A stretch of DNA of 46,588 nucleotides from Helicobacteraceae bacterium (GTDB lineage: Bacteria; Campylobacterota; Campylobacteria; Campylobacterales; Helicobacteraceae): positions 1-46,588 of the forward strand of contig CAAGLK010000078.1 in the NCBI GenBank assembly GCA_900770765.1, written 5' to 3'. A model generated the notes under the pieces. The model made no database searches, was not told where the DNA came from, and was given only the letters and a program-made list of their open reading frames with translations. Position numbers and translations under genes: made by a program. Positions 26,412-34,579 of the stretch are shown here, piece by piece. Position 1 is the stretch's first letter. Each line of letters begins with the position of its first letter.

Positions 26412-28670
26412 ATGGAGCCGCTGTATTTATTCCCAAGCTCTCGCTCTATTAAGAGTTTTTTTGCGAAAAACTATGCAGATGATTTTCTGCCTCAAGCTAA
26501 GAGTATGGGGGAGTTTTTAGAATTTATTTTAAGGGTGGATAATAAGATTAAGATTCCGCCTTTTTTGCGTAATTTTTATCTTTTTAAAGCGGTTTTGAAA
26601 AGTGATACAAAAAAACTAGGTGCTTTTGCGGATAATTTTTCGCAGTTTCTCTTAAATTCTGGCTTTTTTTTAAAATTTTATGATGAGTTAAATGCTGAGT
26701 GTATAGGGATTGGCGATATTAAGGGGCATGATATTTATGCTTTTTATGATGAGCATTTAAGTGTTTTAGAAGAAGTTTTTAAAAATTATCAAAATTTATT
26801 AGCTAAAGATTCTTTTTATGACCATTATTTTTTAGAAAATTATAAAATCACTTTTGAGCTTCTTTGTGATTTTAGCGAGATTATTGTTTATATACAGGGC
26901 TTTTTGAGTTGCTTTGAGCTTGAAGTTTTTAAAGAAGTTTCTACAAAGATTCCTATATTTTTTATTATAGATTGTGAAGTTTTTAATAAAGAATATTATG
27001 AAAAGCTATTTAATATTAAGCTAGAGCGTGGAATCTTAAGGGTTGCTTTGCGTGATGGAATCTTTAGCTTAGATGGTGTTAAGGATTCTACGCGTATAGA
27101 TAGTAATAAGCTGCAAGTTTTTAGCTTTAATGATAGAGTGGCGGAAGTTGGGGCGATTTTTTTACAAATTGATGCGTGGTTAAAGCAAGGTATAGCGCCA
27201 GAGCAAATTAGCGTTGTGCTAGTAGATGAGGAGTTTGTGTCGTATTTAAAGCTATTTGATTGGGCTAGGAATTTTAACTATGCTATGGGATTGAAGCTAA
27301 GTCAAACGCAGATTTTTAGGGAATTGCAAGAGGGTGAGCTTAATTTTGAATCTTTTAGCGAATTTGTGGATTTTATAGAAAATTTAGAGGCTAATACAAG
27401 AGAAAAAAAGGCGATAAAAGCGAAGTTTTTAGAGGGGCTAGATGAATTTAACTTTGCTTTAAAATATTTAGAAAATTTAGAAACTAAAGATAAGATTCTA
27501 ATTTTTCTAAACTCTTTAGAAAAAGCACAAATTGATGATGTAGGCGGCGGTAGGATTCAAGTTATAGGGATTTTAGAGACTAGAGGGATAGAGTTAGAAT
27601 ATGTGTTAATACCAGAATTTAATGCTGGAAATGTGCCAACTCTAAGCGAAAAAGATATTTTTTTAAATACAAAAATTAGAGAGCAAGTTGGCCTCCCTAC
27701 GCGTAAAAATAGGGAAAGTTTGCAAAAATATTATTATGCAGAATTATTTAAAAAAGCAAAAGAAGTAAAAATTTTTAGCATTAATAATGATGAGGTTAGC
27801 CCATCGCGATTTTTATTAGATGAATCTATTTTTGGGGATATTAAAATATTTGATGCACCCTTAGGCTGTGAATCTTACTTTTTAGATGGAATCCCGCTAA
27901 ATTATAAAGAAGAAAAAATTATAGCTCCTTTGTCAAATAAGAGCTTTAGCACTACAAGTTTGCAATGCTTTTTAACTTGTAAAAGAAAATTTTATTATCA
28001 ATATATTTTAGGCTTTAGAGGGGCTAAAAATAGGGCGGCTAGTGTGGGAAGTGCAATACATGATGCGCTATTTATGGCTTATTATCAGCATAAAGCTAAT
28101 AATGCAGAATCTTTATATAAATATGCATGTGAGTATTTAATAGCACAAAATGCAAGAGAGAATTTTGACTTAGAGCTTGCTAAAAAGCATTTAAAAAAGA
28201 CCTTTGTTTATGAACAAAAGCGATTAGAAGAGGGGTGGATTCCATTTAATTTTGAAACAGATTTTACATTTACCTTTGATTTTTGTAAGTTTGATTTTGT
28301 AGGGCGTATAGATAGAGTGGATAAAAAAGGCGATGAAATGTTTGTGCTAGATTATAAATACAAAAAGAATTTATCACTAGATTCTGCTAAAAATTATGAA
28401 AATTCTGTGGATTTTCAACTGCCTTTTTATGCGTTGGTGGTTAAAGAACATTTTAAGATTCCTACTATTAGAGCTGGATTTTATGATTTATATGAGGGTA
28501 GAATCATAGAAGAGCAAGATTTAGAGTTAAAAATTAGAACTCTAAAAAAGAAGCTACTAGAAATTGAAGAAAACTCAAAAGAAGTTGAATTTTCTTTAAG
28601 AGAAAAAAAGGACGCTTGCAGATTCTGCGATTTTATTTATCTTTGCGATAGATATAAAAACTTAAAATAG
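26412..28670 (+). CDS. AddB-like PD-(D/E)XK nuclease, double-strand break repair
   Basis: 752 residues. The C-terminal 240 residues form a RecB-type nuclease: GSAIHDALF (motif with His), FVGRIDRVD, VLDYKYKK (catalytic Asp and Lys) and DFQLPFYALV, framed by LTCKRKFYY and CRFCDFIYLC, the four cysteines of an AddB-type [4Fe-4S] cluster. The N-terminal part resembles the inactivated helicase half of AddB (LYLFPSSRSIKSFF, and TRGIELEYVLIPEFN near 395) but has no Walker A loop. AddAB processes DNA ends for RecA. The ATG at 26412 follows the tkt stop by 6 bp. It could be AddB itself or a paralogue; addA is not in the window. Confidence 0.78.
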   Translation: MEPLYLFPSSRSIKSFFAKNYADDFLPQAKSMGEFLEFILRVDNKIKIPPFLRNFYLFKAVLKSDTKKLGAFADNFSQFLLNSGFFLKFYDELNAECIGIGDIKGHDIYAFYDEHLSVLEEVFKNYQNLLAKDSFYDHYFLENYKITFELLCDFSEIIVYIQGFLSCFELEVFKEVSTKIPIFFIIDCEVFNKEYYEKLFNIKLERGILRVALRDGIFSLDGVKDSTRIDSNKLQVFSFNDRVAEVGAIFLQIDAWLKQGIAPEQISVVLVDEEFVSYLKLFDWARNFNYAMGLKLSQTQIFRELQEGELNFESFSEFVDFIENLEANTREKKAIKAKFLEGLDEFNFALKYLENLETKDKILIFLNSLEKAQIDDVGGGRIQVIGILETRGIELEYVLIPEFNAGNVPTLSEKDIFLNTKIREQVGLPTRKNRESLQKYYYAELFKKAKEVKIFSINNDEVSPSRFLLDESIFGDIKIFDAPLGCESYFLDGIPLNYKEEKIIAPLSNKSFSTTSLQCFLTCKRKFYYQYILGFRGAKNRAASVGSAIHDALFMAYYQHKANNAESLYKYACEYLIAQNARENFDLELAKKHLKKTFVYEQKRLEEGWIPFNFETDFTFTFDFCKFDFVGRIDRVDKKGDEMFVLDYKYKKNLSLDSAKNYENSVDFQLPFYALVVKEHFKIPTIRAGFYDLYEGRIIEEQDLELKIRTLKKKLLEIEENSKEVEFSLREKKDACRFCDFIYLCDRYKNLK

Positions 28671-28674
28671 CCTT

Positions 28675-29160
28675 TTATGATTTATATTTTAAGATTCTAA
28701 CTATAAACAACGCACAAAGTGTTACCATAAGGGCTTTAAATACATAAACAGATTGTAAATGCATGCTATCAAACGCCGCATTTTGCGTGTGTGTCTCGCC
28801 TAAACTTTGCGCATTTAGCATAAATGGCGTGTAATAAAGCGTAAAAAGACCTATTAAAATAATGCTAATAAAGCCAAGCAGTGGGGCTAGTTTGCTTCCA
28901 AAAACTCGCATTGATAGAATCTCATAAACTAGCATATAAATTGCTAGAAAATTTAAAATAACATTTAGTTTTTTGAAAATTTCACTCATTAAAAGTCCAG
29001 ATTCAAATGGACTAATTTCTAAAGTAGGCACAATAGCACTCGCTCTAAAAATCACAGGCGCACTAAATGCCCCACTAGTGATAATTGCCCCAAGTGCAGT
29101 GCCAATTAAAAGTAAATAAAGGGCAAAAAAGTATTTTTGAAACTTAAATAAACCTTGCAT
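28675..29160 (-). CDS. DUF4149-type integral membrane protein
   Basis: 161 residues with four hydrophobic segments (about 10-32, 64-85, 92-113, 138-157). The N-terminal LIGTALGAIITSGAFSAPVIF fits the DUF4149 family of small membrane proteins, whose function is unknown. It ends 4 bp from the convergent AddB-like gene and is 53 bp downstream of the dus gene on the same strand, so it may share its transcript. Confidence 0.7.
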   Translation of the reverse strand: MQGLFKFQKYFFALYLLLIGTALGAIITSGAFSAPVIFRASAIVPTLEISPFESGLLMSEIFKKLNVILNFLAIYMLVYEILSMRVFGSKLAPLLGFISIILIGLFTLYYTPFMLNAQSLGETHTQNAAFDSMHLQSVYVFKALMVTLCALFIVRILKYKS

Positions 29161-29213
29161 TTCAATCCTTAAAAATAAAATAAAGTATAAATTATAGCCT
29201 AAGTGTGTGAAAT

Positions 29214-30164
29214 TTATAAAAAAATCGCATTATCAAAAAATTCTAAAATAGCCTCTCTCATTAAATGCGGCTCTGTAATGTAATTTACCTTATTTCTAAA
29301 ATCACTCGCTCCCCTTAAGCCTTTAGAATAAGCGTGTAAATTTTTTCTAAACATAATCGCCCCATAATCACCTCTGAATTTAACCATAGAATCAAAATGC
29401 TCTAAAGCCACCTTACCCCTTAACTCTGCACTATCAAGCAAGATTCCACTTTTAATTTGTGTGAAAATCCACGGCTGCTCCACTGCGGCCCTGCCTATCA
29501 TAATGCCATCTGCTTGTGTAAAATCTAGCACTTCTTGTGCTTTTTTCGCGCTTGTTATCTCGCCATTTGCAATAAGTGGAATCCTTAAAATTTGCTTCAT
29601 TTGCTTAATTGCTTCATAGTCAATTTTATCTTTTTTATATCCATCTGCTTTTGTTCTGCCGTGAACTACGACATAATCTAGCGGCGCATCATTTAGTGCA
29701 TTTGCAATTTCTAGTGGAATCTTTTTATCAAATCCTAATCTAACCTTCGCACTCATTTGTGGAATCTCGCTATATTCTCTAATAAGCCTTAGAATCTCTA
29801 CAAGTTTATTTAAGTCTTTTAAAAGTGAGCTTCCGCTTCCGTGGCTTGATACTTTAGGCGCTGGGCAGCCGCAGTTTAAATCTAGGATTTGAATAGAATC
29901 TTTAAGCGTGTTTAAGTATAAAACCGCCTTTTTGATAATGCTTAAATCATTTCCAGCAATTTGTAGGGCAAATGGATTTTCAAGTGGAGATTTTTCTACC
30001 ATTTTTAGCGTTTTTTTATTTTTATAAGCTAAAGCATGGACGCTAATCATTTCACTAACGGTAATATCAGCGCCAAATTTTTTAACAACTTCTCTAAAAG
30101 GTAGGTCGGTATAACCTGCTAGTGGGGCTAACATAAGAGTATTTTGTTTAATTAAAGAATCCAA
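29214..30164 (-). CDS. dusB: tRNA-dihydrouridine synthase (DusB-like)
   Basis: About 316 residues of FMN-dependent TIM barrel. Motifs are LAPLAGYTDLPFREV at the start, the catalytic cysteine segment LDLNCGCPAPKV, SAKVRLGFD, VVHGRT and IANGEI followed by DGIMIGRAA. The enzyme reduces uridines in tRNA D-loops. I prefer the TTG at 30164, which has AAAAGGA five bases upstream, over a longer frame reaching 30200 that has no such site. DusB is the likely class but position specificity is not readable from sequence. Confidence 0.88.
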   Translation of the reverse strand: MDSLIKQNTLMLAPLAGYTDLPFREVVKKFGADITVSEMISVHALAYKNKKTLKMVEKSPLENPFALQIAGNDLSIIKKAVLYLNTLKDSIQILDLNCGCPAPKVSSHGSGSSLLKDLNKLVEILRLIREYSEIPQMSAKVRLGFDKKIPLEIANALNDAPLDYVVVHGRTKADGYKKDKIDYEAIKQMKQILRIPLIANGEITSAKKAQEVLDFTQADGIMIGRAAVEQPWIFTQIKSGILLDSAELRGKVALEHFDSMVKFRGDYGAIMFRKNLHAYSKGLRGASDFRNKVNYITEPHLMREAILEFFDNAIFL

Positions 30165-30235
30165 AAATATCCTTTTAAAAATTTTGTGGAATCTTAACAA
30201 AAGATTAACAATTATTTATTAAAATATTTTTATTT

Positions 30236-30273
30236 AAATTAATACTCAAAGGATAAATTAATACTCAAAGGAT
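30236..30273 (+). repeat. Perfect 19-bp tandem duplication carrying the ribosome-binding site
   Basis: Two consecutive identical copies of a 19-bp unit (30236-30254 and 30255-30273) each contain CTCAAAGGAT, so two Shine-Dalgarno sequences lie ahead of the ATG at 30280. The proximal one ends 6 nt before the ATG, the distal one 25 nt before it. Confidence 0.9.
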
Positions 30274-30279
30274 AAAAAA

Positions 30280-30612
30280 ATGTTAAAGAAAATTTTTAGC
30301 ATAGCGATTTTAGTGGCGACCTGTAGTAGCGTATTTGCTAAAAGTGATATAGAAGTGCAAGGGCAAATAACAAGCGTAGATGATGCTAAAAAGACAATTA
30401 CGCTAAGCGGTGTAAATGGAGATATTTTAGTGCAAATTTTCCCACACACTGAGCTAAAGGGCGATGATTGCGGTGTTTTTGGGCGAGATGTTTATGAAAA
30501 GTTTCCAGCGCTTAAAGTGGGTATGTTTGTAGAAGTTGAAGGCTATCCACAAGCTAATAATGTGCTAGGTGCAAAAGAGGTTGAGTGGAAGTGTGGTAAA
30601 AAGGCGTATTAG
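30280..30612 (+). CDS. Small exported OB-fold-like protein (DUF5666-like)
   Basis: 110 residues with a clear signal peptide (LKKIFSIAILVATCSSVFA, cleavage near 20) and a beta-rich mature part: VQGQITSVDDAKKTITLSG, then VGMFVEVEGYPQANNVLGAKEVEW, the pattern of DUF5666/OB-like periplasmic domains. Two cysteines in the mature part (DDCG, WKCG) could form a disulfide. Function unknown. A 19-bp duplication doubles its ribosome-binding site. Its stop overlaps the end of the convergent gene at 30609. Confidence 0.7.
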   Translation: MLKKIFSIAILVATCSSVFAKSDIEVQGQITSVDDAKKTITLSGVNGDILVQIFPHTELKGDDCGVFGRDVYEKFPALKVGMFVEVEGYPQANNVLGAKEVEWKCGKKAY

Positions 30613-30917
30613 GATTCTAAAGAATCCTTACGCTTTATGAAAATCAAAGCGACTTTTGCCAATTTTTCATAATTTTTAAATTCTTTTTCAATTTTTTCTT
30701 CTTCAAAAAAACAATAAATTTTACAGCCATAGCTAGAAATTAGCATTAATTTAGAAATCTCGTCTAAAAGTGTTTTAAGCGGAATCTTAACTATACTTAA
30801 GGATTCCACTCTTTTATGATTTTTTAAATTTTTAAGAGTGGATTCTAAAGACTCGCAAGAATCCGCAATAACGCTATATTTATTTGTAATTTGCTTTAAA
30901 AAATATTCATACTTCAT
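30609..30917 (-). CDS. Small conserved-position hypothetical protein
   Basis: 102 residues, charged, predicted helical, with no signal peptide. The segment SYGCKIYCFFEEEKIEKEFKNYEKL suggests a small alpha/beta domain, and the IFIKRKDSLES end is plain. It starts 11 nt inside the FtsH-like gene, so it is translationally coupled to it. In H. pylori a hypothetical gene (HP0287) also follows the ftsH paralogue HP0286; I cannot confirm homology. Toxin RelE/HigB-like small proteins have a similar composition, but no antitoxin partner is present. Confidence 0.5.
   Translation of the reverse strand: MKYEYFLKQITNKYSVIADSCESLESTLKNLKNHKRVESLSIVKIPLKTLLDEISKLMLISSYGCKIYCFFEEEKIEKEFKNYEKLAKVALIFIKRKDSLES
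30611..30628. terminator. Hairpin overlapping convergent stop codons
   Basis: AGGATTC (30611-30617) pairs with GAATCCT (30622-30628) around a four-base loop. It begins within the stop codon of the exported protein gene and covers the last codons of the minus-strand gene, so it may serve as a compact terminator for both. No long T run follows. Confidence 0.45.
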
Positions 30918-32580
30918 TGATTAGGATTCCAATTTCTTCATATTCTAGTTTTTCATTGTTTAAAAGTGTTTTTGTGATTTTTTCTAAAATATTACGATAT
31001 GAGCTAAAGAAGTTTATTCTCTCTTTTTTGCAATTTTCTAAAATCATTAAAATATCCTCTTCTTTGCCTAATAAAAACTCGCCCATTCCATAGGATTCCA
31101 CCATTTTATGTGCTAACTCTTTTGCCTTTTGTAAATCTGCCTTTGCGTGTGAGTATTTCTCGCTAAACATTACTTCAAGGGCGGCTATGCCTGAGAGTAG
31201 AATCTTTATTTGATTTTCCATTTCATTTTTGCTTAAAAATTCTTTATCTGCTTGTTTTAATCCATCGCTTAAAAGCGTTATTTTTTCAAATGGAAAGTCT
31301 AAAAAATACGCACTAAACGCCTTTGCCGCTTGATAAGTAGCTAGAATCTCTCTTTCTTTATTGCTAAAACTTAGCTTTTTTCTAACGCCTAGCATAACTT
31401 TATCTCTAACGCTTAAAATATCTTCTTTTGTAATTGTTTTTGAGCCTCTCTTAAGCGCATTAAGGGCAGCCTCATTTATTAAAGAAGCTAGTGCCGCTCC
31501 GCTAAATCCTACGCAAAGTTTAGATACTTCTAAAAAGTCAAAATCACAAGCCTTACCCCTACAATGCACTTCTAAAATCTTAGCTCTCTCGCGCAAATTT
31601 GGCAATTCTATAAAAATCCGCCTATCAAATCGCCCACTTCTAAGCAGTGCTTCATCAATTGATTCTATATTATTTGTCGCGCCAATTACTATTACGCCAG
31701 AGCTGTCTAAAAAGCCGTCCATCTCAGTTAATAGCTGGTTTAGCGTAGCTTCTCTTTCATCATTTCGCATCCCTCCCCTTGCTTTTCCTACTGCGTCAAT
31801 TTCATCAATAAAAATAATTGATGGCGCATTTAGCTTAGCTTTTAAAAATAAATCATGCACTCTTTTAGCGCCCATGCCTACATAAATTTGCACAAAACTT
31901 GCACCACTTTGATAATAAAAAGGCACTTTTGCCTCTCCAGCAAGCGCCTTTGCAATAAGTGTTTTACCAACTCCAGGAGCGCCTACTAAAAGCACTCCTT
32001 TAGGTAATTTTACGCCAAAATCTTGATATTTTTTAGGATTCTTTAAATAATCTACAATTTCTAAAAGCTCATCTTTTGCTTCGCTAATACCAGCTACATC
32101 GGCAAAAGTAATGTTAGAATCCATAGGGATTATCGGGCTATGAAGTTCGCTATTTAGCAGATTTATGGCGGTGTGTGCTTGTGGTCTTTGTGCTTTTTCT
32201 TTTTGTAATTTTTGCTTTTCATCTCTTTTTTTAAAACTTGCTAGAAGCAGTAAGAATCCAAAAATTATAATAAAGATTATTAGCACTTGCGCTACGCTTT
32301 CACCAAGATTCCACTCTTTTTTAAATTCAAGTGGCACTTTATCGCCAAGGCTTTTTAAATCAACACTTTCTTTTGCGATTTTATAGGTAATAGAATCTTG
32401 TGTGAAATATACATAATCACCCTTTATTGTGGCGGTTTGCGGAGGGTTGTTTTGTAATATTTCTTGCAAACTTGTAGCATTAATTAGCCGCTCTTGTGTT
32501 TTAAAAACAAGTGTGAAAAATAAGATTCCAGCTATTAATATAGCTAGAATCCCAATTAATAATATTTTAGATTTCTGCAT
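30907..32580 (-). CDS. FtsH paralogue with intact AAA+ ATPase but lost zinc-protease site
   Basis: 557 residues, FtsH architecture: two membrane segments (about 6-27 and 96-115), AAA+ module with Walker A GAPGVGKT at 200-207, Walker B IIFIDE at 255-260, and second region of homology ATNNIESIDEALLRSGRFDRR at 301-321. In FtsH the protease domain then has YHEAGHA; here the aligned stretch is YQAAKAF at 416-422, so both zinc histidines and the catalytic Glu are replaced (Gln417, Ala418, Ala421). The third zinc ligand is kept as Asp482 in KADLQKAKELA. The protein is thus probably an ATP-driven unfoldase or assembly factor, not a protease. H. pylori has a second FtsH-like gene (HP0286) in the same setting. 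It overlaps mtaB by 14 nt. Confidence 0.85.
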   Translation of the reverse strand: MQKSKILLIGILAILIAGILFFTLVFKTQERLINATSLQEILQNNPPQTATIKGDYVYFTQDSITYKIAKESVDLKSLGDKVPLEFKKEWNLGESVAQVLIIFIIIFGFLLLLASFKKRDEKQKLQKEKAQRPQAHTAINLLNSELHSPIIPMDSNITFADVAGISEAKDELLEIVDYLKNPKKYQDFGVKLPKGVLLVGAPGVGKTLIAKALAGEAKVPFYYQSGASFVQIYVGMGAKRVHDLFLKAKLNAPSIIFIDEIDAVGKARGGMRNDEREATLNQLLTEMDGFLDSSGVIVIGATNNIESIDEALLRSGRFDRRIFIELPNLRERAKILEVHCRGKACDFDFLEVSKLCVGFSGAALASLINEAALNALKRGSKTITKEDILSVRDKVMLGVRKKLSFSNKEREILATYQAAKAFSAYFLDFPFEKITLLSDGLKQADKEFLSKNEMENQIKILLSGIAALEVMFSEKYSHAKADLQKAKELAHKMVESYGMGEFLLGKEEDILMILENCKKERINFFSSYRNILEKITKTLLNNEKLEYEEIGILINEV

Positions 32581-33832
32581 AATTTTTATCCATTTGTGCT
32601 TTAAAATTTTTAATTTCCACCCAAGAATCTTTTTTTAAAGGATTCTTTGAAGTAATTTCTATTTTATTATAATATTCATCAAATCCGCTTGCTAAATAGC
32701 TAGAATCCGTAGCTTTAACACTTTCTATTAGGATTTTTAGCGTTTTATTTTGTGCTTTTAAGTTTTTTCTAAAGTTAAAGTTATTTTCTGCTACTTTTGC
32801 TTCAATTTGTGCTTTTCGCATTTTTGCAATATCACCTGGGATTCTGCCTTTCATTAGTGCCGATGGCGTGGAATCCCGTGGGCTATAAATAAAGCTGTGT
32901 AAATGTGTTAGGGGGAATTTACAAAAATTACTAAAGCCCTCTTCCCACACACCTTCATTTTCGCCTGGATGTCCAACAATAAAATCACTTCCAAGTGCAA
33001 AGCCCATATTCGCAAGTGTGTTAAAAAGCTCTAAGTCTTTTTCAAATTCATTTTGCCTATTCATTATTTTTAGCATTTGCGGTGATGTGTGCTGGAGTGC
33101 TATGTGTAAGTGCCGCTCTATTTTTTGATTTTCTAGTATTTTTAAAAAATCTTTATTGATTTGAGATGGCTCTAAACTCCCAAGCCGCAGTCTTTTAAGG
33201 TGTGGAATCTTACATAAAGATTCTAGCAAATTAGCAAGGCTTTCACCAGAATCCTTGCCAAAGCTGCCCATATTTGTCCCTGTTAGTATAAACTCGCTAA
33301 AGCCTTTTTGCGCTAAGGATTCTACCTGTTTTATGATTTTTTCTTTTGCAAAACTTCTAGCGCTCCCACGCACACTAGGGATAATGCAATAAGAGCAAGC
33401 AAAGTCGCAGCCTTCTTGAATCTTAATAAAAGCGCGGCTTTTCCCCACAAAATCACTTAAAATATCCCTATCTAAACTCTCTAAATCATCTTTTAAAAAA
33501 AAGCTGCAATCTTGTTTTAAAAGTGTGTTTATATTTTCTTTATGCGAATGCCCAAAAACACCAGAAACCAAGCCTTTATCAAGCAAGATTCTACCTTGAG
33601 ATTCCACGCCACAGCCTGTAAAAAAGATTCTTTTCCCTTCATTTTGTAAGCGATTAATATAATTTCTAACGCCGCTATCAGCGCCATTTGTAACCGTGCA
33701 GGAATTTACCACCACAATATCGCTTTCTTCTTCAATAAGCGTTTGCTTAAAGTCCTTTAGCGCATTTATCATAACTTGCGTATCAAAGGCATTTGTGCGA
33801 CAACCAAAGGTTTTAAAATAAACTTTTTTCAT
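32567..33832 (-). CDS. mtaB: tRNA threonylcarbamoyladenosine methylthiotransferase MtaB
   Basis: 421 residues of the MiaB-type radical-SAM methylthiotransferases. The N-terminal UPF0004 domain starts VYFKTFGCRTNAFD and holds NSCTVTNGAD; the radical-SAM cysteines are in EGCDFACSYCIIPS; the core continues with LRLGSLEPSQI and HLHIALQHTSPQML. GCRTN and the short C-terminus favour MtaB over MiaB or RimO. It adds a methylthio group to t6A37 in tRNA. A TATAAA (33869 to 33864) just upstream could give it its own promoter after the methyltransferase cassette. Confidence 0.87.
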   Translation of the reverse strand: MKKVYFKTFGCRTNAFDTQVMINALKDFKQTLIEEESDIVVVNSCTVTNGADSGVRNYINRLQNEGKRIFFTGCGVESQGRILLDKGLVSGVFGHSHKENINTLLKQDCSFFLKDDLESLDRDILSDFVGKSRAFIKIQEGCDFACSYCIIPSVRGSARSFAKEKIIKQVESLAQKGFSEFILTGTNMGSFGKDSGESLANLLESLCKIPHLKRLRLGSLEPSQINKDFLKILENQKIERHLHIALQHTSPQMLKIMNRQNEFEKDLELFNTLANMGFALGSDFIVGHPGENEGVWEEGFSNFCKFPLTHLHSFIYSPRDSTPSALMKGRIPGDIAKMRKAQIEAKVAENNFNFRKNLKAQNKTLKILIESVKATDSSYLASGFDEYYNKIEITSKNPLKKDSWVEIKNFKAQMDKNYAEI

Positions 33833-33883
33833 TTTCTAAACATTTCCTTTATTTTTGTATTGCTTTATAATTTTGTGATATTT

Positions 33884-34579
33884 TCATTTAGATTCCTTGA
33901 ATCCTAAAAGTCGTTTTTGTGCCATTTTAAAATATTTAAAATCTCTTTCAACGCCTATAAAATCTCGCCCTAAAGCTAAAGCCGCCTCACCTGTGCTGCC
34001 GCTTCCCATAAATGGGTCTAAGATTAGCTCGCCCTTGTTTGTGTGGATTTCAATGATATTTTTCATAACTTTTAAACTTTTTTGCGTAGGATGCCCTAGC
34101 TTTTCTCTGCCATTTACGACACTTGAAGTAAAAAACGCCCTTAAATATGCTTTAGATTCTGGCTTGTTAAAAATCCATTTAGCCCCCTTTTTAACCGCCC
34201 ATATTGCAAACTCCATATCTTGCACATAACGCCTTTTTACATTTCTTGGCATTGGATTTGACTTCTGCCACACTAAAATATCTTTAACGCTTAAGCTAGA
34301 GTCCTCTAAGGCGTTAATAATAAAACTTAAATAACGATAAGAGCAAAAAATAATCATAGAGCCATTTTTATCTAAAACTTCCGCATATAGTGGAATCCAC
34401 GCAAATAAATCAAAGTTATAATCCCATAAGCCAAAGTCTAATCCACTTCTCTTTTGCTTCATTTTAGAGAAGCCATTTTTTTGCGAAATATTATAAGGTG
34501 GGTCTGTTATTATGTGATTTACCTTTAAATTTTGAAACTCGCTTATAATTTCATAAGAATCCGCATTAAATAGCTTCAC
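33884..34579 (-). CDS. DNA adenine (N6) methyltransferase, beta-class, second of pair
   Basis: About 231 residues. The catalytic motif IV IITDPPYN is near the N-terminus (about 23-30) and the AdoMet motif LILDPFMGSGSTGEAAL near the C-terminus, the beta-class order. DPPY usually means N6-adenine. I prefer GTG at 34579, which overlaps the TGA of the upstream C5 methyltransferase (GTGA) and follows GAAGG, over a frame extending to 34654 whose first 25 residues lie inside the neighbour. Size and pairing with a C5 enzyme recall the H. pylori HpyAVI pair (HP0050/HP0051, CCTC/GAGG), but specificity cannot be read here. No endonuclease gene is adjacent. Confidence 0.85.
   Translation of the reverse strand: MKLFNADSYEIISEFQNLKVNHIITDPPYNISQKNGFSKMKQKRSGLDFGLWDYNFDLFAWIPLYAEVLDKNGSMIIFCSYRYLSFIINALEDSSLSVKDILVWQKSNPMPRNVKRRYVQDMEFAIWAVKKGAKWIFNKPESKAYLRAFFTSSVVNGREKLGHPTQKSLKVMKNIIEIHTNKGELILDPFMGSGSTGEAALALGRDFIGVERDFKYFKMAQKRLLGFKESK

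Noticed and set aside
31361..31885. A long plus-strand open frame of 174 codons
   Set aside because: It lies opposite the ftsH-like gene, has a Ser/Leu/Lys-biased shadow composition and no ribosome-binding site; the minus-strand frame carries all AAA+ motifs.
33891..33903. GATTC-CTT-GAATC as a terminator at the end of the adenine methyltransferase
   Set aside because: Stem of only five to six base pairs, inside the coding end, and not followed by a T run.
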